Below are positions 7,483 through 15,449 of a stretch of DNA of 64,000 nt, one piece after another. Every line of letters starts with the position of its first letter. The stretch's first letter is position 1. The position numbers were made by a program, and so were the translations under genes. Below the pieces are notes generated by a model, which searched no databases, had not been told where the DNA came from, and was given only the letters and a program-made list of their open reading frames with translations. Source of the DNA: Caulobacter vibrioides (GTDB lineage Bacteria; Pseudomonadota; Alphaproteobacteria; Caulobacterales; Caulobacteraceae); assembly GCF_002858865.1 (NCBI RefSeq), contig NZ_PJRR01000004.1, forward strand, positions 62,001 to 126,000, given 5' to 3'.

Positions 7483-8622
7483 CTAAAGCTCTCTGGCCCA
7501 CGCCCGCACGTCGTCGACGAACAGCCCGGGCTCCTCCATCGCGGCGAAGTGACCGCCGCGCGGCATCTGGCTCCAGCGCGTGATGTTGTAGGCCCGGTCG
7601 GCCCACGAGCGGGGCGGGGGCTTGTAGATGCTCTCGCCGGGGAAGTTGGCGAAGGCGGTCGGGGTCTCGCAGCGCTGGCCCTGCGCCAGCACCGGCCCGC
7701 CTTCCTCAAGCATGGCGCGGTAGTACCAGGCGCCGGTCGTGAAGCTGCCGGTCATCACATAGATCATCAGGTTGGTCAGCAGCTGGTCGCGGCTGAACAC
7801 CTGCTCGAAGGGCTTGCCCGACAGGTCGGCCCAGTCGTGGAAGCGCTCGAGGATCCAGGCCGCCTGACCCACGGGGTTGCTGGCCCCCAGCCAGGCCACC
7901 GACTGCGGCTTGCTGGCCTGCAGCCGGAAATAGGCGCCCCACAGGTCCATCTGGGCGCCAAAGCCGGTGATCCAGTCGATCTCTTCCTGGGTTGTGGGCG
8001 GACCGGCGGGACGCAGGCCGATCATGTTCAGGTGGATGGCCTTGATGTGGGCGGCGTGATCCAGGCCCAGCCACGAGGTGACGAGCCCGCCCCAGTCGCC
8101 GCCTTGGGCCAGGTAGGTCTCGTAGCCCAACTCGCGGGTCATCAGGGTGTTGAACAGGCGCGCGGTGGCTCTCTGGCCCAGCGGCCGCCTCGGCTTGCCC
8201 GAGAAGCCGAAGCCCGGCAGCGACGGGATGACCAGATCGAAAGCGTCGGCCGGATCGCCGCCGTGGCGCGAGGGGAAGGCCAGGGGCTCGATCGCGTCCC
8301 AGAACTCGAAGTGCGACCCCGGCCAGCCATGGGTGACCAGCAGCGGCCGCTTGCCGCCGGCCTCGCCGACCACGTGGACGAAGTGGATGTCCAGATCCTC
8401 GATGGTGGCGGTGAACTGCTGGAAGCGGTTCAGGTTCGCCTGGACCGCGCCGACGTCGAAGCCGCTCGTCCAATAGGCGCAGAGGTCCTTCAGGAAATCG
8501 GCGTCACAGCCATAGCCCCAGCCGCCGCCCTCTGGCGCGGGCGGGAACTCATAGGCGCGGACCTGAGCCAGCACCTTGTCGACCGCCTCGCGGCTCCAGT
8601 TCACCTCGAACGGCTTTGGCAT
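7483..8622 (-). CDS. epoxide hydrolase (EPHX1/microsomal type)
   Basis: This 379-residue alpha/beta hydrolase starts with the epoxide-hydrolase N-terminal domain (about 1-110, FEVNWSREAVDKVLAQVRAYEFP). The oxyanion motif HGWPGS and the nucleophile elbow GGDWGG (Asp nucleophile) are intact. The late catalytic His is in PRGGHFAAMEEP near the C-terminus, and YDVMTG-type cap residues (IYVMTGSFTTGAWYYR) hold the likely cap Tyr. It should hydrolyse epoxides to diols. A weak ATG context is preceded by AGGGAG. It lies upstream of the GFA and threonine aldolase genes in the same direction. Confidence 0.92.
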   Translation of the reverse strand: MPKPFEVNWSREAVDKVLAQVRAYEFPPAPEGGGWGYGCDADFLKDLCAYWTSGFDVGAVQANLNRFQQFTATIEDLDIHFVHVVGEAGGKRPLLVTHGWPGSHFEFWDAIEPLAFPSRHGGDPADAFDLVIPSLPGFGFSGKPRRPLGQRATARLFNTLMTRELGYETYLAQGGDWGGLVTSWLGLDHAAHIKAIHLNMIGLRPAGPPTTQEEIDWITGFGAQMDLWGAYFRLQASKPQSVAWLGASNPVGQAAWILERFHDWADLSGKPFEQVFSRDQLLTNLMIYVMTGSFTTGAWYYRAMLEEGGPVLAQGQRCETPTAFANFPGESIYKPPPRSWADRAYNITRWSQMPRGGHFAAMEEPGLFVDDVRAWAREL

Positions 8623-8705
8623 GGCGATCTCCCTGTTTTGAACAGGAGGGTCGGGTGGTTTACGCGGGGGAGGTCAAGGGATGCGTGCTTGAACGCAAAT
8701 ATCTC

Positions 8706-8818
8706 CGTCATCCCGCGACTTGTTCGCGGGACCCATTTCTCCGCCGCACGTGCGGAGAAAGTCGCATGCTCAGGGTGAAGCTGAACCATGGGTCCCGCGC
8801 ATAAAGCGCGGGATGACG
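8706..8818. repeat. inverted-repeat intergenic element (CGTCATCCCG family)
   Basis: CGTCATCCCGCGACTTGTTC at the left and the reverse-complementary TGGGTCCCGCGCATAAAGCG/CGGGATGACG at the right frame a GC-rich centre with its own small palindrome (CCGCACGTGCGG). Similar CGTCATCCCG...CGGGATGAC units occur at 17074-17114 and 45511-45615. Confidence 0.75.
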
Positions 8819-8836
8819 GTGGTGTTGTTGGACGGG

Positions 8837-9739
8837 CTAAGTCGTCGCCGCCGCCGCTCGCCATGCCCGCACCTTCGGCCACAGCATGTTCACCGCCAGG
8901 CCTGTCAGCACCAGGGCCGCGGCGATCAGCTTCCAGGCGGGCAGGGCCTCGTGCAGCAGCAGGGCCGAGGCGCCCATGCCGAACACCGGCACCAGCAGCG
9001 CCATCGGGGTCACCGTGGCGGCCGGGTGCCTTGCCAGCAGCCAGCCCCAGGCCGCGTAGCCGAACATGGTGTTGCCCACCGCCTGCCAGGCGACGGCGGC
9101 CCAGGTCCAGGGCGTGGCGGCGGTGACGCCCTGGACGATGGCGGGCCAGCCCTCCAGCCACAGCGACATCGCAAACAGCGGCGGGATCGAGAACAGGCTG
9201 GCCCAGACCACATAGCCCAGCATGTTCACCGCGCCCGCCTGGCGCGAGACCATGTTGCCCGCCGACCAGCTGGCGGCGGCCAGCAGCACCAGCGTGACGC
9301 CCAGCGGCGTCGCCGAGCCGCCGCCATGCACAGCGATCAGCACGATGCCCGAGGCGGCCAGCAGCAGCGCCACCACCTGAAAGCCCTGCACCCGCTCGCG
9401 GCTGATCCACATGGCCATGCCGATGGTGAAGAACACCTGGGTCTGCACCACCAGCGAGGCCAGGCCCGGCGAGATATGGCCCTTCATGGCCACGAACAGC
9501 AGGCCAAACTGCCCCGCGCCGATCGCCACGCCATAGGCGGCGAGATTGGCCCATGACACCGCCGGTCGCTTGACGAAGAACGCCATCGGCAACAGCACCA
9601 TCGAAAAGCGCAGGGTCGCGAACAGCAGCGGCGGCAGGTGATCAAGGCCGATGCGGATGACCACGAAATTGGTCCCCCACACCGCCACCACGGCCAGGGC
9701 CAAGAGGAAATGGCGCAGCGGCAGGGCGGCTTGGGGCAT
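8837..9739 (-). CDS. EamA/DMT-family transporter
   Basis: This 300-residue inner-membrane protein has ten hydrophobic segments in two EamA repeats (about 10-135 and 150-290). It begins FLLALAVVAVWGTNFVVIRIGL, the hallmark of the drug/metabolite transporter superfamily. The ATG at 9739 is chosen: it has GGAG nearby, gives the normal family length, and avoids the 82-bp overlap with the preceding CPBP gene that the farther ATG (9913) would force. Substrate and direction are unknown; relatives export amino acids or other small metabolites. Confidence 0.9.
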   Translation of the reverse strand: MPQAALPLRHFLLALAVVAVWGTNFVVIRIGLDHLPPLLFATLRFSMVLLPMAFFVKRPAVSWANLAAYGVAIGAGQFGLLFVAMKGHISPGLASLVVQTQVFFTIGMAMWISRERVQGFQVVALLLAASGIVLIAVHGGGSATPLGVTLVLLAAASWSAGNMVSRQAGAVNMLGYVVWASLFSIPPLFAMSLWLEGWPAIVQGVTAATPWTWAAVAWQAVGNTMFGYAAWGWLLARHPAATVTPMALLVPVFGMGASALLLHEALPAWKLIAAALVLTGLAVNMLWPKVRAWRAAAATT

Positions 9740-9831
9740 GGACGCTCCATCGGCGGTGGTCGTCCCCGATTGCGCCTCGGTCGGCGTCACCGCAACCGAA
9801 ACCTTTTCTTGGCGCCGACAAGGGCTGGTCT

Positions 9832-10542
9832 TCAGATCAGCAGTGAGGCGGCGTTGCCCAGGTTGTGCATCAGCACCGGCAGCAGCAGGCTGCCCGTCCG
9901 AAGTCGCAGCCACACGGCGATCAGCGAAGGACCGGCGGTCAGCGCGAAGACGAGCGGCTCGAACGAGACCTCGCCCTTGGAAACGCCGAACGCGTGCGCC
10001 AGGCCAAACAGGGCGCAGGACAGCGCCGCGCCCCAGCTCCAGTCGACGCCCAGAAAGCGGACCCGGCTGGTGAAGGCGCGGTCTAGGGCCAGCAGCAGGA
10101 CGCCGCGATAGAACGCCTCTTCCTCAAGGCCCGGCATGGTCAGCTGGAAGGCCAGGGTCTCGGGGTCGGCGGGTTCGTTCGGGAAGGCCAGGGCCAGGCC
10201 GACGAACAGCAGCGCATACAGGCCGGCGACGACCAGGGGTCCCTTGAGATCAGCCTGGCGCCAGGTCAGGCCGCTCGCGCGCCAGCCAAGGATGGGCAGG
10301 GCGGCCAGGGCCAGGGTCGCGGCCAGGGCCGCCAGCTTGCCCTGCCAGTTCCAGTCGCCGCCGATCAGGTCCGGCGCAAGACGATAGACCCGGGTCAGCA
10401 GGGCGTCGTTCAGCAGCACCAGCCCCGCCGCCGCGAGAAGCCAGCGGAACGAGACGGCGCTGCGCCCGCCCAGAAGCGCGATCGCGCCGCCGGCCAACAA
10501 AAGCAGCGCCAGGATCGCGCCGATGCTCAACAAGCCGTCCAT
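9832..10542 (-). CDS. CPBP family intramembrane metalloprotease-like protein
   Basis: This 236-residue membrane protein carries the three CPBP (Abi, Rce1-like) motifs: GLEEEAFYRG with the Glu-Glu and Arg, GLAHAFG, and MHNLGN near the C-terminus. About seven or eight hydrophobic segments are visible. Family members cleave prenylated peptides in eukaryotes and have bacteriocin-immunity or signalling roles in bacteria. A second, shorter CPBP protein is encoded at 29701-30222. It is oriented with the DMT transporter downstream of it and separated by about 90 bp. Confidence 0.88.
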   Translation of the reverse strand: MDGLLSIGAILALLLLAGGAIALLGGRSAVSFRWLLAAAGLVLLNDALLTRVYRLAPDLIGGDWNWQGKLAALAATLALAALPILGWRASGLTWRQADLKGPLVVAGLYALLFVGLALAFPNEPADPETLAFQLTMPGLEEEAFYRGVLLLALDRAFTSRVRFLGVDWSWGAALSCALFGLAHAFGVSKGEVSFEPLVFALTAGPSLIAVWLRLRTGSLLLPVLMHNLGNAASLLI

Positions 10543-10599
10543 GATCTCGCCTCGTAATCTGAGGCGGACGGCTTAGGCCGGCGGCGGATCGCGCGCTCC

Positions 10600-11655
10600 T
10601 CAGAACACGGCCGGGCGTTCCTCAGGAGTCGGCCCGTGTCGGAAGGCGCTGGGCGGACGCCCTTCCACGGCCTGGAAGGCGCGGTTGAACGAGGCCAGCG
10701 AGGCAAACCCGCTGTCGAGCGCGATGGCGATCAGCTTGTCTTCAGCCCGCGTCGGATCAGCGAGCAGCCGCTTGGCCTCGGCCACCCGGCAGGCGTTCAG
10801 GAAGGCGCGGAAGTGGTCGTGCCCGAGGCGATGGTTGATCAGGCGCCGCACCGTGCGTTCCGGGGCGCCCATGCGGCGCACGACGTCCGCGAAGTCGAGA
10901 TCAGGCGCCAGGTGGATCTTCTCGACCTCGACCAGCACGCGCAGCCGCTCGAGCAGGCGCGCCTCGTCGCCCTGGGCGGGCGAGGGGCTCTGCGCCGGGA
11001 CGCGCGGGCTCGCGGGCGCCGGGATCGGCAGCAGGCGCAAGGCCAGCCAGGCGGCGAAGGCCAGGAAGGCCGCGTTCTGAAGGATCGTGAAGCCGTGAGG
11101 GCCCCAGTCCAGCCCCATGATCAGGTCGACCAGAAAGTCCGCCGCCAGTTGTCCGCCCAGCAGCATCACCACGAGGAGGCGCGCGCGGCGGCTCTCATCC
11201 ACCAGATCGCCCGCGCGGTCGCGGACCAGGCGCCAGGCCAGATAGGTCAGCATCGAAAGACCCAGCGCGATGAGCGCCCAGGACAGCCCGCGACTTTCCA
11301 GCGCGGGACCAAAGAGGCCGCGGTCGGCGCTGGCGATGATCAGCCAGGCCGCGCCCGCCAAGAGAACACCGCCGCGCGGCCGAAACAGCGGATCGAAGCT
11401 GGCGAGACAGAACCACCATAGGAAGACGGCGGCGTAGCCCGCGATCAAGGCGCCCACCGTGCCGAGCGGGCCGCTCAGTCTGAGGGCCGGTTCGGGCGTA
11501 TTGCCGGCCAGGAAGCCGACGAGGCAGATCGCCATCGGGGCGAAATAGGCCGCCACGCGCCGCGTCCGGGGGTCTCGCGCCAAGAGGATCGCCAACAGCA
11601 GCAGCAGGGTGGCGCCGGCGACCCGAACGATCACATCGATCTGGCTGATGTCCAT
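10600..11655 (-). CDS. membrane-anchored AraC-family transcriptional regulator
   Basis: This is a 351-residue protein with an unusual architecture: six or seven hydrophobic segments in residues 1-210, a proline-rich linker (PIPAPASPRVPAQ), then an AraC DNA-binding domain (about 235-340) with LDFADVVRRMGAPERTVRRLINHRLG and IALDSGFASLASFNRAFQAVEGRPPSAFR. The C-terminal helix-turn-helix pair is intact. Such proteins sense signals in or across the inner membrane. It is divergent from the DUF2855 gene across 151 bp that contain a 13-nt motif shared with another promoter, so it may control that neighbour. Confidence 0.9.
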   Translation of the reverse strand: MDISQIDVIVRVAGATLLLLLAILLARDPRTRRVAAYFAPMAICLVGFLAGNTPEPALRLSGPLGTVGALIAGYAAVFLWWFCLASFDPLFRPRGGVLLAGAAWLIIASADRGLFGPALESRGLSWALIALGLSMLTYLAWRLVRDRAGDLVDESRRARLLVVMLLGGQLAADFLVDLIMGLDWGPHGFTILQNAAFLAFAAWLALRLLPIPAPASPRVPAQSPSPAQGDEARLLERLRVLVEVEKIHLAPDLDFADVVRRMGAPERTVRRLINHRLGHDHFRAFLNACRVAEAKRLLADPTRAEDKLIAIALDSGFASLASFNRAFQAVEGRPPSAFRHGPTPEERPAVF

Positions 11656-11741
11656 GGGGCTCCAGAGTGCGGCTCGAGCGCGGGTCTAGCACGAAGCTCT
11701 TTGTCGAGCCTCCCATCCTGGCCAAGGTGGGGTGAGGTGGC

Positions 11742-11755
11742 GAACGTTTGTTTGA
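11742..11755. promoter_or_regulatory. candidate operator, PsrA-like (CAAAC-N4-GTT)
   Basis: On the minus strand the 13-mer TCAAACAAACGTT lies here, between the AraC-type and DUF2855 genes. The identical 13-mer is found at 26231-26243 in front of the SDR gene. The CAAAC-N4-GTTT layout resembles the known consensus of the TetR-type fatty-acid regulator PsrA. Confidence 0.45.
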
Positions 11756-11806
11756 CTGGGGTTCGGCCGCCGCCTAGCTTCCCGCCAACGAGCAAGGGAG
11801 GCCCCC

Positions 11807-12862
11807 ATGGCCTGGGATTTCGTCGTCGCCAAGCGCGACCTGCGCCACACCGCGTTTCAGGACGTCGTCCCGCCGCCGCTGGCCGACGGGGAGGTGCGTC
11901 TGGCGATCGAGAGCTTCGCCCTGACCGCCAACAACATCACCTACGCGGTGTTCGGCGAGATGATGAAGTACTGGGACTTCTTCCCGGCGGCCGAGGGCCT
12001 TGGCCGGGTCCCGGTCTGGGGCTTTGCGCGGGTCGAGGCCAGCAACCATCCCGGCGTCGACGTCGGCCAGCGGTTCTATGGCTACTGGCCGATGTCGACC
12101 CACCTGACCGTCACGCCCAAGGTCGGCAAGGCGGGCTTTGCGGACGTCGCGCCGCACCGCCAGCACCTGGCGGCGGTCTACAACCAGTACATGGCCGTGG
12201 GCGCGGCGAGCCCGCTGGAGGCGCACACGGCGCTGTTGCAGCCCTTGTTCATCACCTCGTTCCTGATCGACGACCAACTGGACGAGGCCGGGTTCCACGG
12301 CGCGGCCAGCGTGATCCTGTCCAGCGCCTCGTCCAAGACCGCCATCGCCCTGGCGGCGCTGCTGAAGGCGCGCGGCGGCGTCAAGGTGGTGGGCCTGACC
12401 TCGCCGCGTAACAAGGCCTTCGTCGAGGGCCTCGGCTTCTACGACCAGGTGGTGCTGTACGACGACCTGCCGACCGCGCCGATCGCCGGGCCGGCGGTGT
12501 TCGTCGACTTCGCCGGCGACTCGGCGGTGCTGGCGGCGGTGCACAACCGCTTCGCCGATGACCTGAAGGCCTCGATCCTGGTCGGCGGCACCCACTGGGA
12601 GGCGCCGCGCGCCCAGGTCGCCCTGCCGGGGCCGCAGCCGGCCTTCTTCTTCGCGCCCGATCGCATCGCCAAGCGCCGCCAGGACTGGCCGGGCGGCGAG
12701 TTCGATCAGCGCTACGGCGCGGCCTGGGGCCCGTTCGTGGCCGACGCGCCGCGCTGGTTGAAGGTTGAGGAGGGCCAAGGCCAGGACGCCATGCGGGCGG
12801 CCTATCTGGCCCAGGTGGACGGCGGGACCGCGCCGGATGTCGGCGTGGTCCTGCGGCCCTAG
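11807..12862 (+). CDS. DUF2855 family protein (MDR-fold-like)
   Basis: This 351-residue protein matches the DUF2855 family (PF11017), which resembles medium-chain dehydrogenases: an N-terminal GroES-like part with LTANNITYAVFGEMMKYWDFFP and a Rossmann-like middle (ASVILSSASSKTAIALAALLK). The usual zinc ligands of alcohol dehydrogenases are not apparent. GGGAGG lies six bases before the ATG. The enzymatic activity is unknown; the family is often found with lipid or CoA-ester genes, which fits a promoter motif reminiscent of a fatty-acid regulator. Confidence 0.85.
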   Translation: MAWDFVVAKRDLRHTAFQDVVPPPLADGEVRLAIESFALTANNITYAVFGEMMKYWDFFPAAEGLGRVPVWGFARVEASNHPGVDVGQRFYGYWPMSTHLTVTPKVGKAGFADVAPHRQHLAAVYNQYMAVGAASPLEAHTALLQPLFITSFLIDDQLDEAGFHGAASVILSSASSKTAIALAALLKARGGVKVVGLTSPRNKAFVEGLGFYDQVVLYDDLPTAPIAGPAVFVDFAGDSAVLAAVHNRFADDLKASILVGGTHWEAPRAQVALPGPQPAFFFAPDRIAKRRQDWPGGEFDQRYGAAWGPFVADAPRWLKVEEGQGQDAMRAAYLAQVDGGTAPDVGVVLRP

Positions 12863-12869
12863 AGGGGCT

Positions 12870-13496
12870 TTAAGCCCCCAGCGCGTAAGGCCCGCCCTTG
12901 TCGAGCGCGGTCTTCCAGGCCGGACGGGCGTGCATGCGTTCGATCCAGGCGGCCATGTGCGGATAGTCGGCCAGCTTGCCCATGGCCTTGGCGACCTCGG
13001 GCACGAAGCTCATCTGGATGTCGGCGCCGGTCAGACTGTCGCCGACGAAGTAGTTGCGGCCGGCCAGGCTGTTGTTCACGAACGCTAGGTGGTTGGCGAT
13101 CTCGGACTGGATGCGCGGGTGCAGCGGCGCGCCGGCCTCGCCCAGACGACCGACATACATGTTGAGCATCAGCGGCAGCATGGCCGAGCCCTCGGCATAG
13201 TGCAGCCACTGCTGGTAGCGGTCATAGTCGGCGCTGGCCGCATCCGGGGCCAGGCGTCCGCCGCCGTGGCGACGGATGATGTAGTCGATGATCGCGCCGG
13301 ACTCGATGACCACCAGCTCGCCGTCCTGGATCACCGGCGACTTGCCCAGCGGGTGGACGTCGGTCAGCGACGGCGGGGCCAGGCGCGTCTTGGCGTCGCG
13401 GGTGTGCTGGACGATCTCGTAGGGGAGGGAAAGCTCCTCCAGCAGCCACAGGATCCGCTGCGAGCGCGACTCGTTGAGGTGGTGAACCTTGATCAT
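12870..13496 (-). CDS. glutathione S-transferase family protein
   Basis: This 208-residue protein has an N-terminal thioredoxin-like domain (about 1-80: HHLNESRSQRILWLLEEL, then GKSPVIQDGELVVIESGAIIDYI with the conserved cis-Pro and ES motif) and an all-helical C-terminal domain ending FVGDSLTGADIQMSFV, the GST N-capping motif. The ATG at 13496 is chosen because GGGAG lies five bases upstream and it begins at strand 1; longer in-frame readings are antisense to mcd. It is divergent from mcd and shares its 105-bp control region. Confidence 0.92.
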   Translation of the reverse strand: MIKVHHLNESRSQRILWLLEELSLPYEIVQHTRDAKTRLAPPSLTDVHPLGKSPVIQDGELVVIESGAIIDYIIRRHGGGRLAPDAASADYDRYQQWLHYAEGSAMLPLMLNMYVGRLGEAGAPLHPRIQSEIANHLAFVNNSLAGRNYFVGDSLTGADIQMSFVPEVAKAMGKLADYPHMAAWIERMHARPAWKTALDKGGPYALGA

Positions 13497-13519
13497 CTGT
13501 CTCCCCCAATTTCCCACAT

Positions 13520-13534
13520 TATGTTGCGGTGCGG
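13520..13534 (-). promoter_or_regulatory. candidate ethylmalonyl-pathway operator, site A
   Basis: Minus strand CCGCACCGCAACATA, in the GST/mcd divergent promoter. On the plus strand TTGCGGTGCGGCATTGC (13524-13540) matches TTGCGGTGCAACAATGC at 18764-18780 in 14 of 17 positions. A second shared 11-mer, ACAACTGTTTG, lies at 13574-13584 and also at 18896-18906. Confidence 0.4.
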
Positions 13535-13601
13535 CATTGCTCGCAGGTGCGAAAACGGCCAGAGTAAAAGAAAACAACTGTTTGGGCGCGGGGAGCAAGC
13601 C

Positions 13602-15296
13602 ATGACCGACACGGTCGCCGAGAACACCAACGAAACCCTGATCCTGCCGGGCCTGACGGGCCTGTTGCGCGAGGCCGCCGATGCGGTCGCGCTGTTCGTC
13701 GCCGAGGCCAAACCGGCCGTCCTGGCCCATATCGCGCCTCAAGGTGGCAAGGTCGACCGCAAGCTCGCCGACGTCCACCAGCACCGCGTTCACGGCTATG
13801 GCTGGTACGCATCCTACGCCGAACTGATGAACCAGGTCGCCGGCTGGGCCCAGCGCCTGGAGGCTGAAGGGCGCTTTGGCGAGATCGAGGCCCTGCTGGC
13901 CCAGCTGTTGTTCTCCGAGTACAGCGCCCAGCTGGTCGGCGGCGTGCCGATGAACCAGGGCGAGATCGTCCGTCCCCAACATCTGGTCGAAGACCGCGCG
14001 GTGCTGAACCGCTTGGCCTCCGAGGCCATGACCAGACTGGCGGCCGAGGGCGGCTCGCAAGCCGTCAAGGCCCGTATCGCCCAGCGTCTGGCCGAAGCGC
14101 GGGGCCGCCCGACCCTGGAGCAGACCGGTCTCGACGAGACCTTCGAGATGATCCGCGACCAGTTCCACGCCTTCGCCGAGGAAAAGGTCACGCCCTTCGC
14201 CCACGAATGGCACCTGAAGGACGAGTTGATCCCGCTGGAGCTGGTGCAGGAACTGGGCGAGCTGGGCGTGTTCGGCCTGACCATCCCCGAAGAGTTCGGC
14301 GGCAGCGGCATGGGCAAGACCGCCATGTGCGTGGTCTCCGAGGAGCTGTCGCGGGCCTGGATCGGCGTCGGCTCGCTGGCCACCCGCTCGGAGATCGCCG
14401 GCGAGCTGATCCTGACCGGCGGCACCGACGCCCAGAAGGAATACTGGCTGCCCAGGATCGCCAGCGCCGAGATCCTGCCGACCGCCGTCTTCACCGAACC
14501 GAACACCGGCAGCGACCTCGGCGCCCTGCGCACGCGCGCCGAGCTGAAGGGCGACAGTTACGTCGTGACTGGGAACAAGACCTGGATCACCCACGCCGCC
14601 CGCGCCGACGTGATGACCCTCTTGGTCCGCACCGATCCGGCCACCACCGACTATCGTGGCCTCTCGATGCTGCTGGCCCCTAAGCCGCGCGGCACGGACG
14701 AAGCGCCGTTCCCCGCCGAGGGCATGAGCGGCGGCGAGATCGGCGTGATCGGCTATCGCGGCATGAAGGAGTACGAGCTGGCCTTCGACGGCTTCACCGT
14801 GCCGGCGCAGAACCTGCTAGGCGGCGTCACCGGCCAGGGCTTCAAGCAGCTGATGGCCACCTTCGAGAGCGCTCGCATCCAGACCGCCGCGCGCGCTGTG
14901 GGCGTGGCCCAGGCGGCGCTGGAGGTCGGTCTGTCCTATGCTCTCGACCGCAAGCAGTTTGGCCAGCCGATCTTCGACTTCCCGCGCGTGCACAACAAGC
15001 TGGCCATGATGGCCGCTGAGATCATGGGCGTGCGCCAGCTGACCTATTTCGCCGCCCACCAGAAGGACGAGGGCAAGCGCTGCGATCTTGAGGCCGGCAT
15101 GGCCAAGCTGATCGCCGCCCGCGTCGCCTGGGCCGCCGCCGACAACGCCCTGCAGATCCACGGCGGCAACGGCTTTGCGATGGAATACGCCGCCAGCCGC
15201 CTGCTGGCCGACGCCCGTATCCTCAACATCTTCGAGGGGGCGGGCGAGATCCAGGCCCAGGTCATCGCGCGGCGTCTGCTGGACGGCGGGAACTAA
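13602..15296 (+). CDS. mcd: (2S)-methylsuccinyl-CoA dehydrogenase
   Basis: This 564-residue flavoprotein of the acyl-CoA dehydrogenase superfamily oxidises methylsuccinyl-CoA to mesaconyl-CoA in the ethylmalonyl-CoA pathway. It has the long N-terminal extension (about 165 residues) that distinguishes Mcd from ordinary acyl-CoA dehydrogenases, then the ACAD core (TIPEEFGGSGMGKTAMCVVSEEL, AVFTEPNTGSDLGAL, YALDRKQFGQPI) and the C-terminal catalytic region NIFEGAGEIQAQVIARRLL. The ATG at 13602 has GGGGAG six bases upstream. Identification as Mcd rather than another ACAD rests on the extension plus the nearby ccr and ecm genes. Confidence 0.88.
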   Translation: MTDTVAENTNETLILPGLTGLLREAADAVALFVAEAKPAVLAHIAPQGGKVDRKLADVHQHRVHGYGWYASYAELMNQVAGWAQRLEAEGRFGEIEALLAQLLFSEYSAQLVGGVPMNQGEIVRPQHLVEDRAVLNRLASEAMTRLAAEGGSQAVKARIAQRLAEARGRPTLEQTGLDETFEMIRDQFHAFAEEKVTPFAHEWHLKDELIPLELVQELGELGVFGLTIPEEFGGSGMGKTAMCVVSEELSRAWIGVGSLATRSEIAGELILTGGTDAQKEYWLPRIASAEILPTAVFTEPNTGSDLGALRTRAELKGDSYVVTGNKTWITHAARADVMTLLVRTDPATTDYRGLSMLLAPKPRGTDEAPFPAEGMSGGEIGVIGYRGMKEYELAFDGFTVPAQNLLGGVTGQGFKQLMATFESARIQTAARAVGVAQAALEVGLSYALDRKQFGQPIFDFPRVHNKLAMMAAEIMGVRQLTYFAAHQKDEGKRCDLEAGMAKLIAARVAWAAADNALQIHGGNGFAMEYAASRLLADARILNIFEGAGEIQAQVIARRLLDGGN

Positions 15297-15298
15297 AT

Positions 15299-15428
15299 CC
15301 CTCTCCCAGAGGGAGAGGGCGGGGCCCACCGCGAAGCGGTGGGAGGGTGAGGGGTTTCACGGCCGACGGTTTACCCCCTCACCTCCCATTGCTACGCAAT
15401 GGGTCCCTCCTCTCCCCATGGGAGAGGA
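15299..15428. repeat. palindromic intergenic repeat between mcd and serine hydrolase
   Basis: CCCTCTCCCAGAGGGAGAGG at the left and CTCTCCCCATGGGAGAGG at the right enclose smaller hairpins (CCACCGCGAAGCGGTGG and CCCATTGCTACGCAATGGG) and GTGAGGGG/CCCCTCAC arms. It belongs to the same loose family as 601-740. It separates two co-directional genes by about 150 bp and may affect mRNA processing. Confidence 0.75.
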
Positions 15429-15449
15429 TTTCCTCTTAGGGACGCCTCC

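Noticed and set aside
13500..14594. Minus-strand extension of the GST reading frame by 366 codons
   Set aside because: The upstream part is antisense to mcd; the GST start at 13496 has its own ribosome site and a normal N-terminus.
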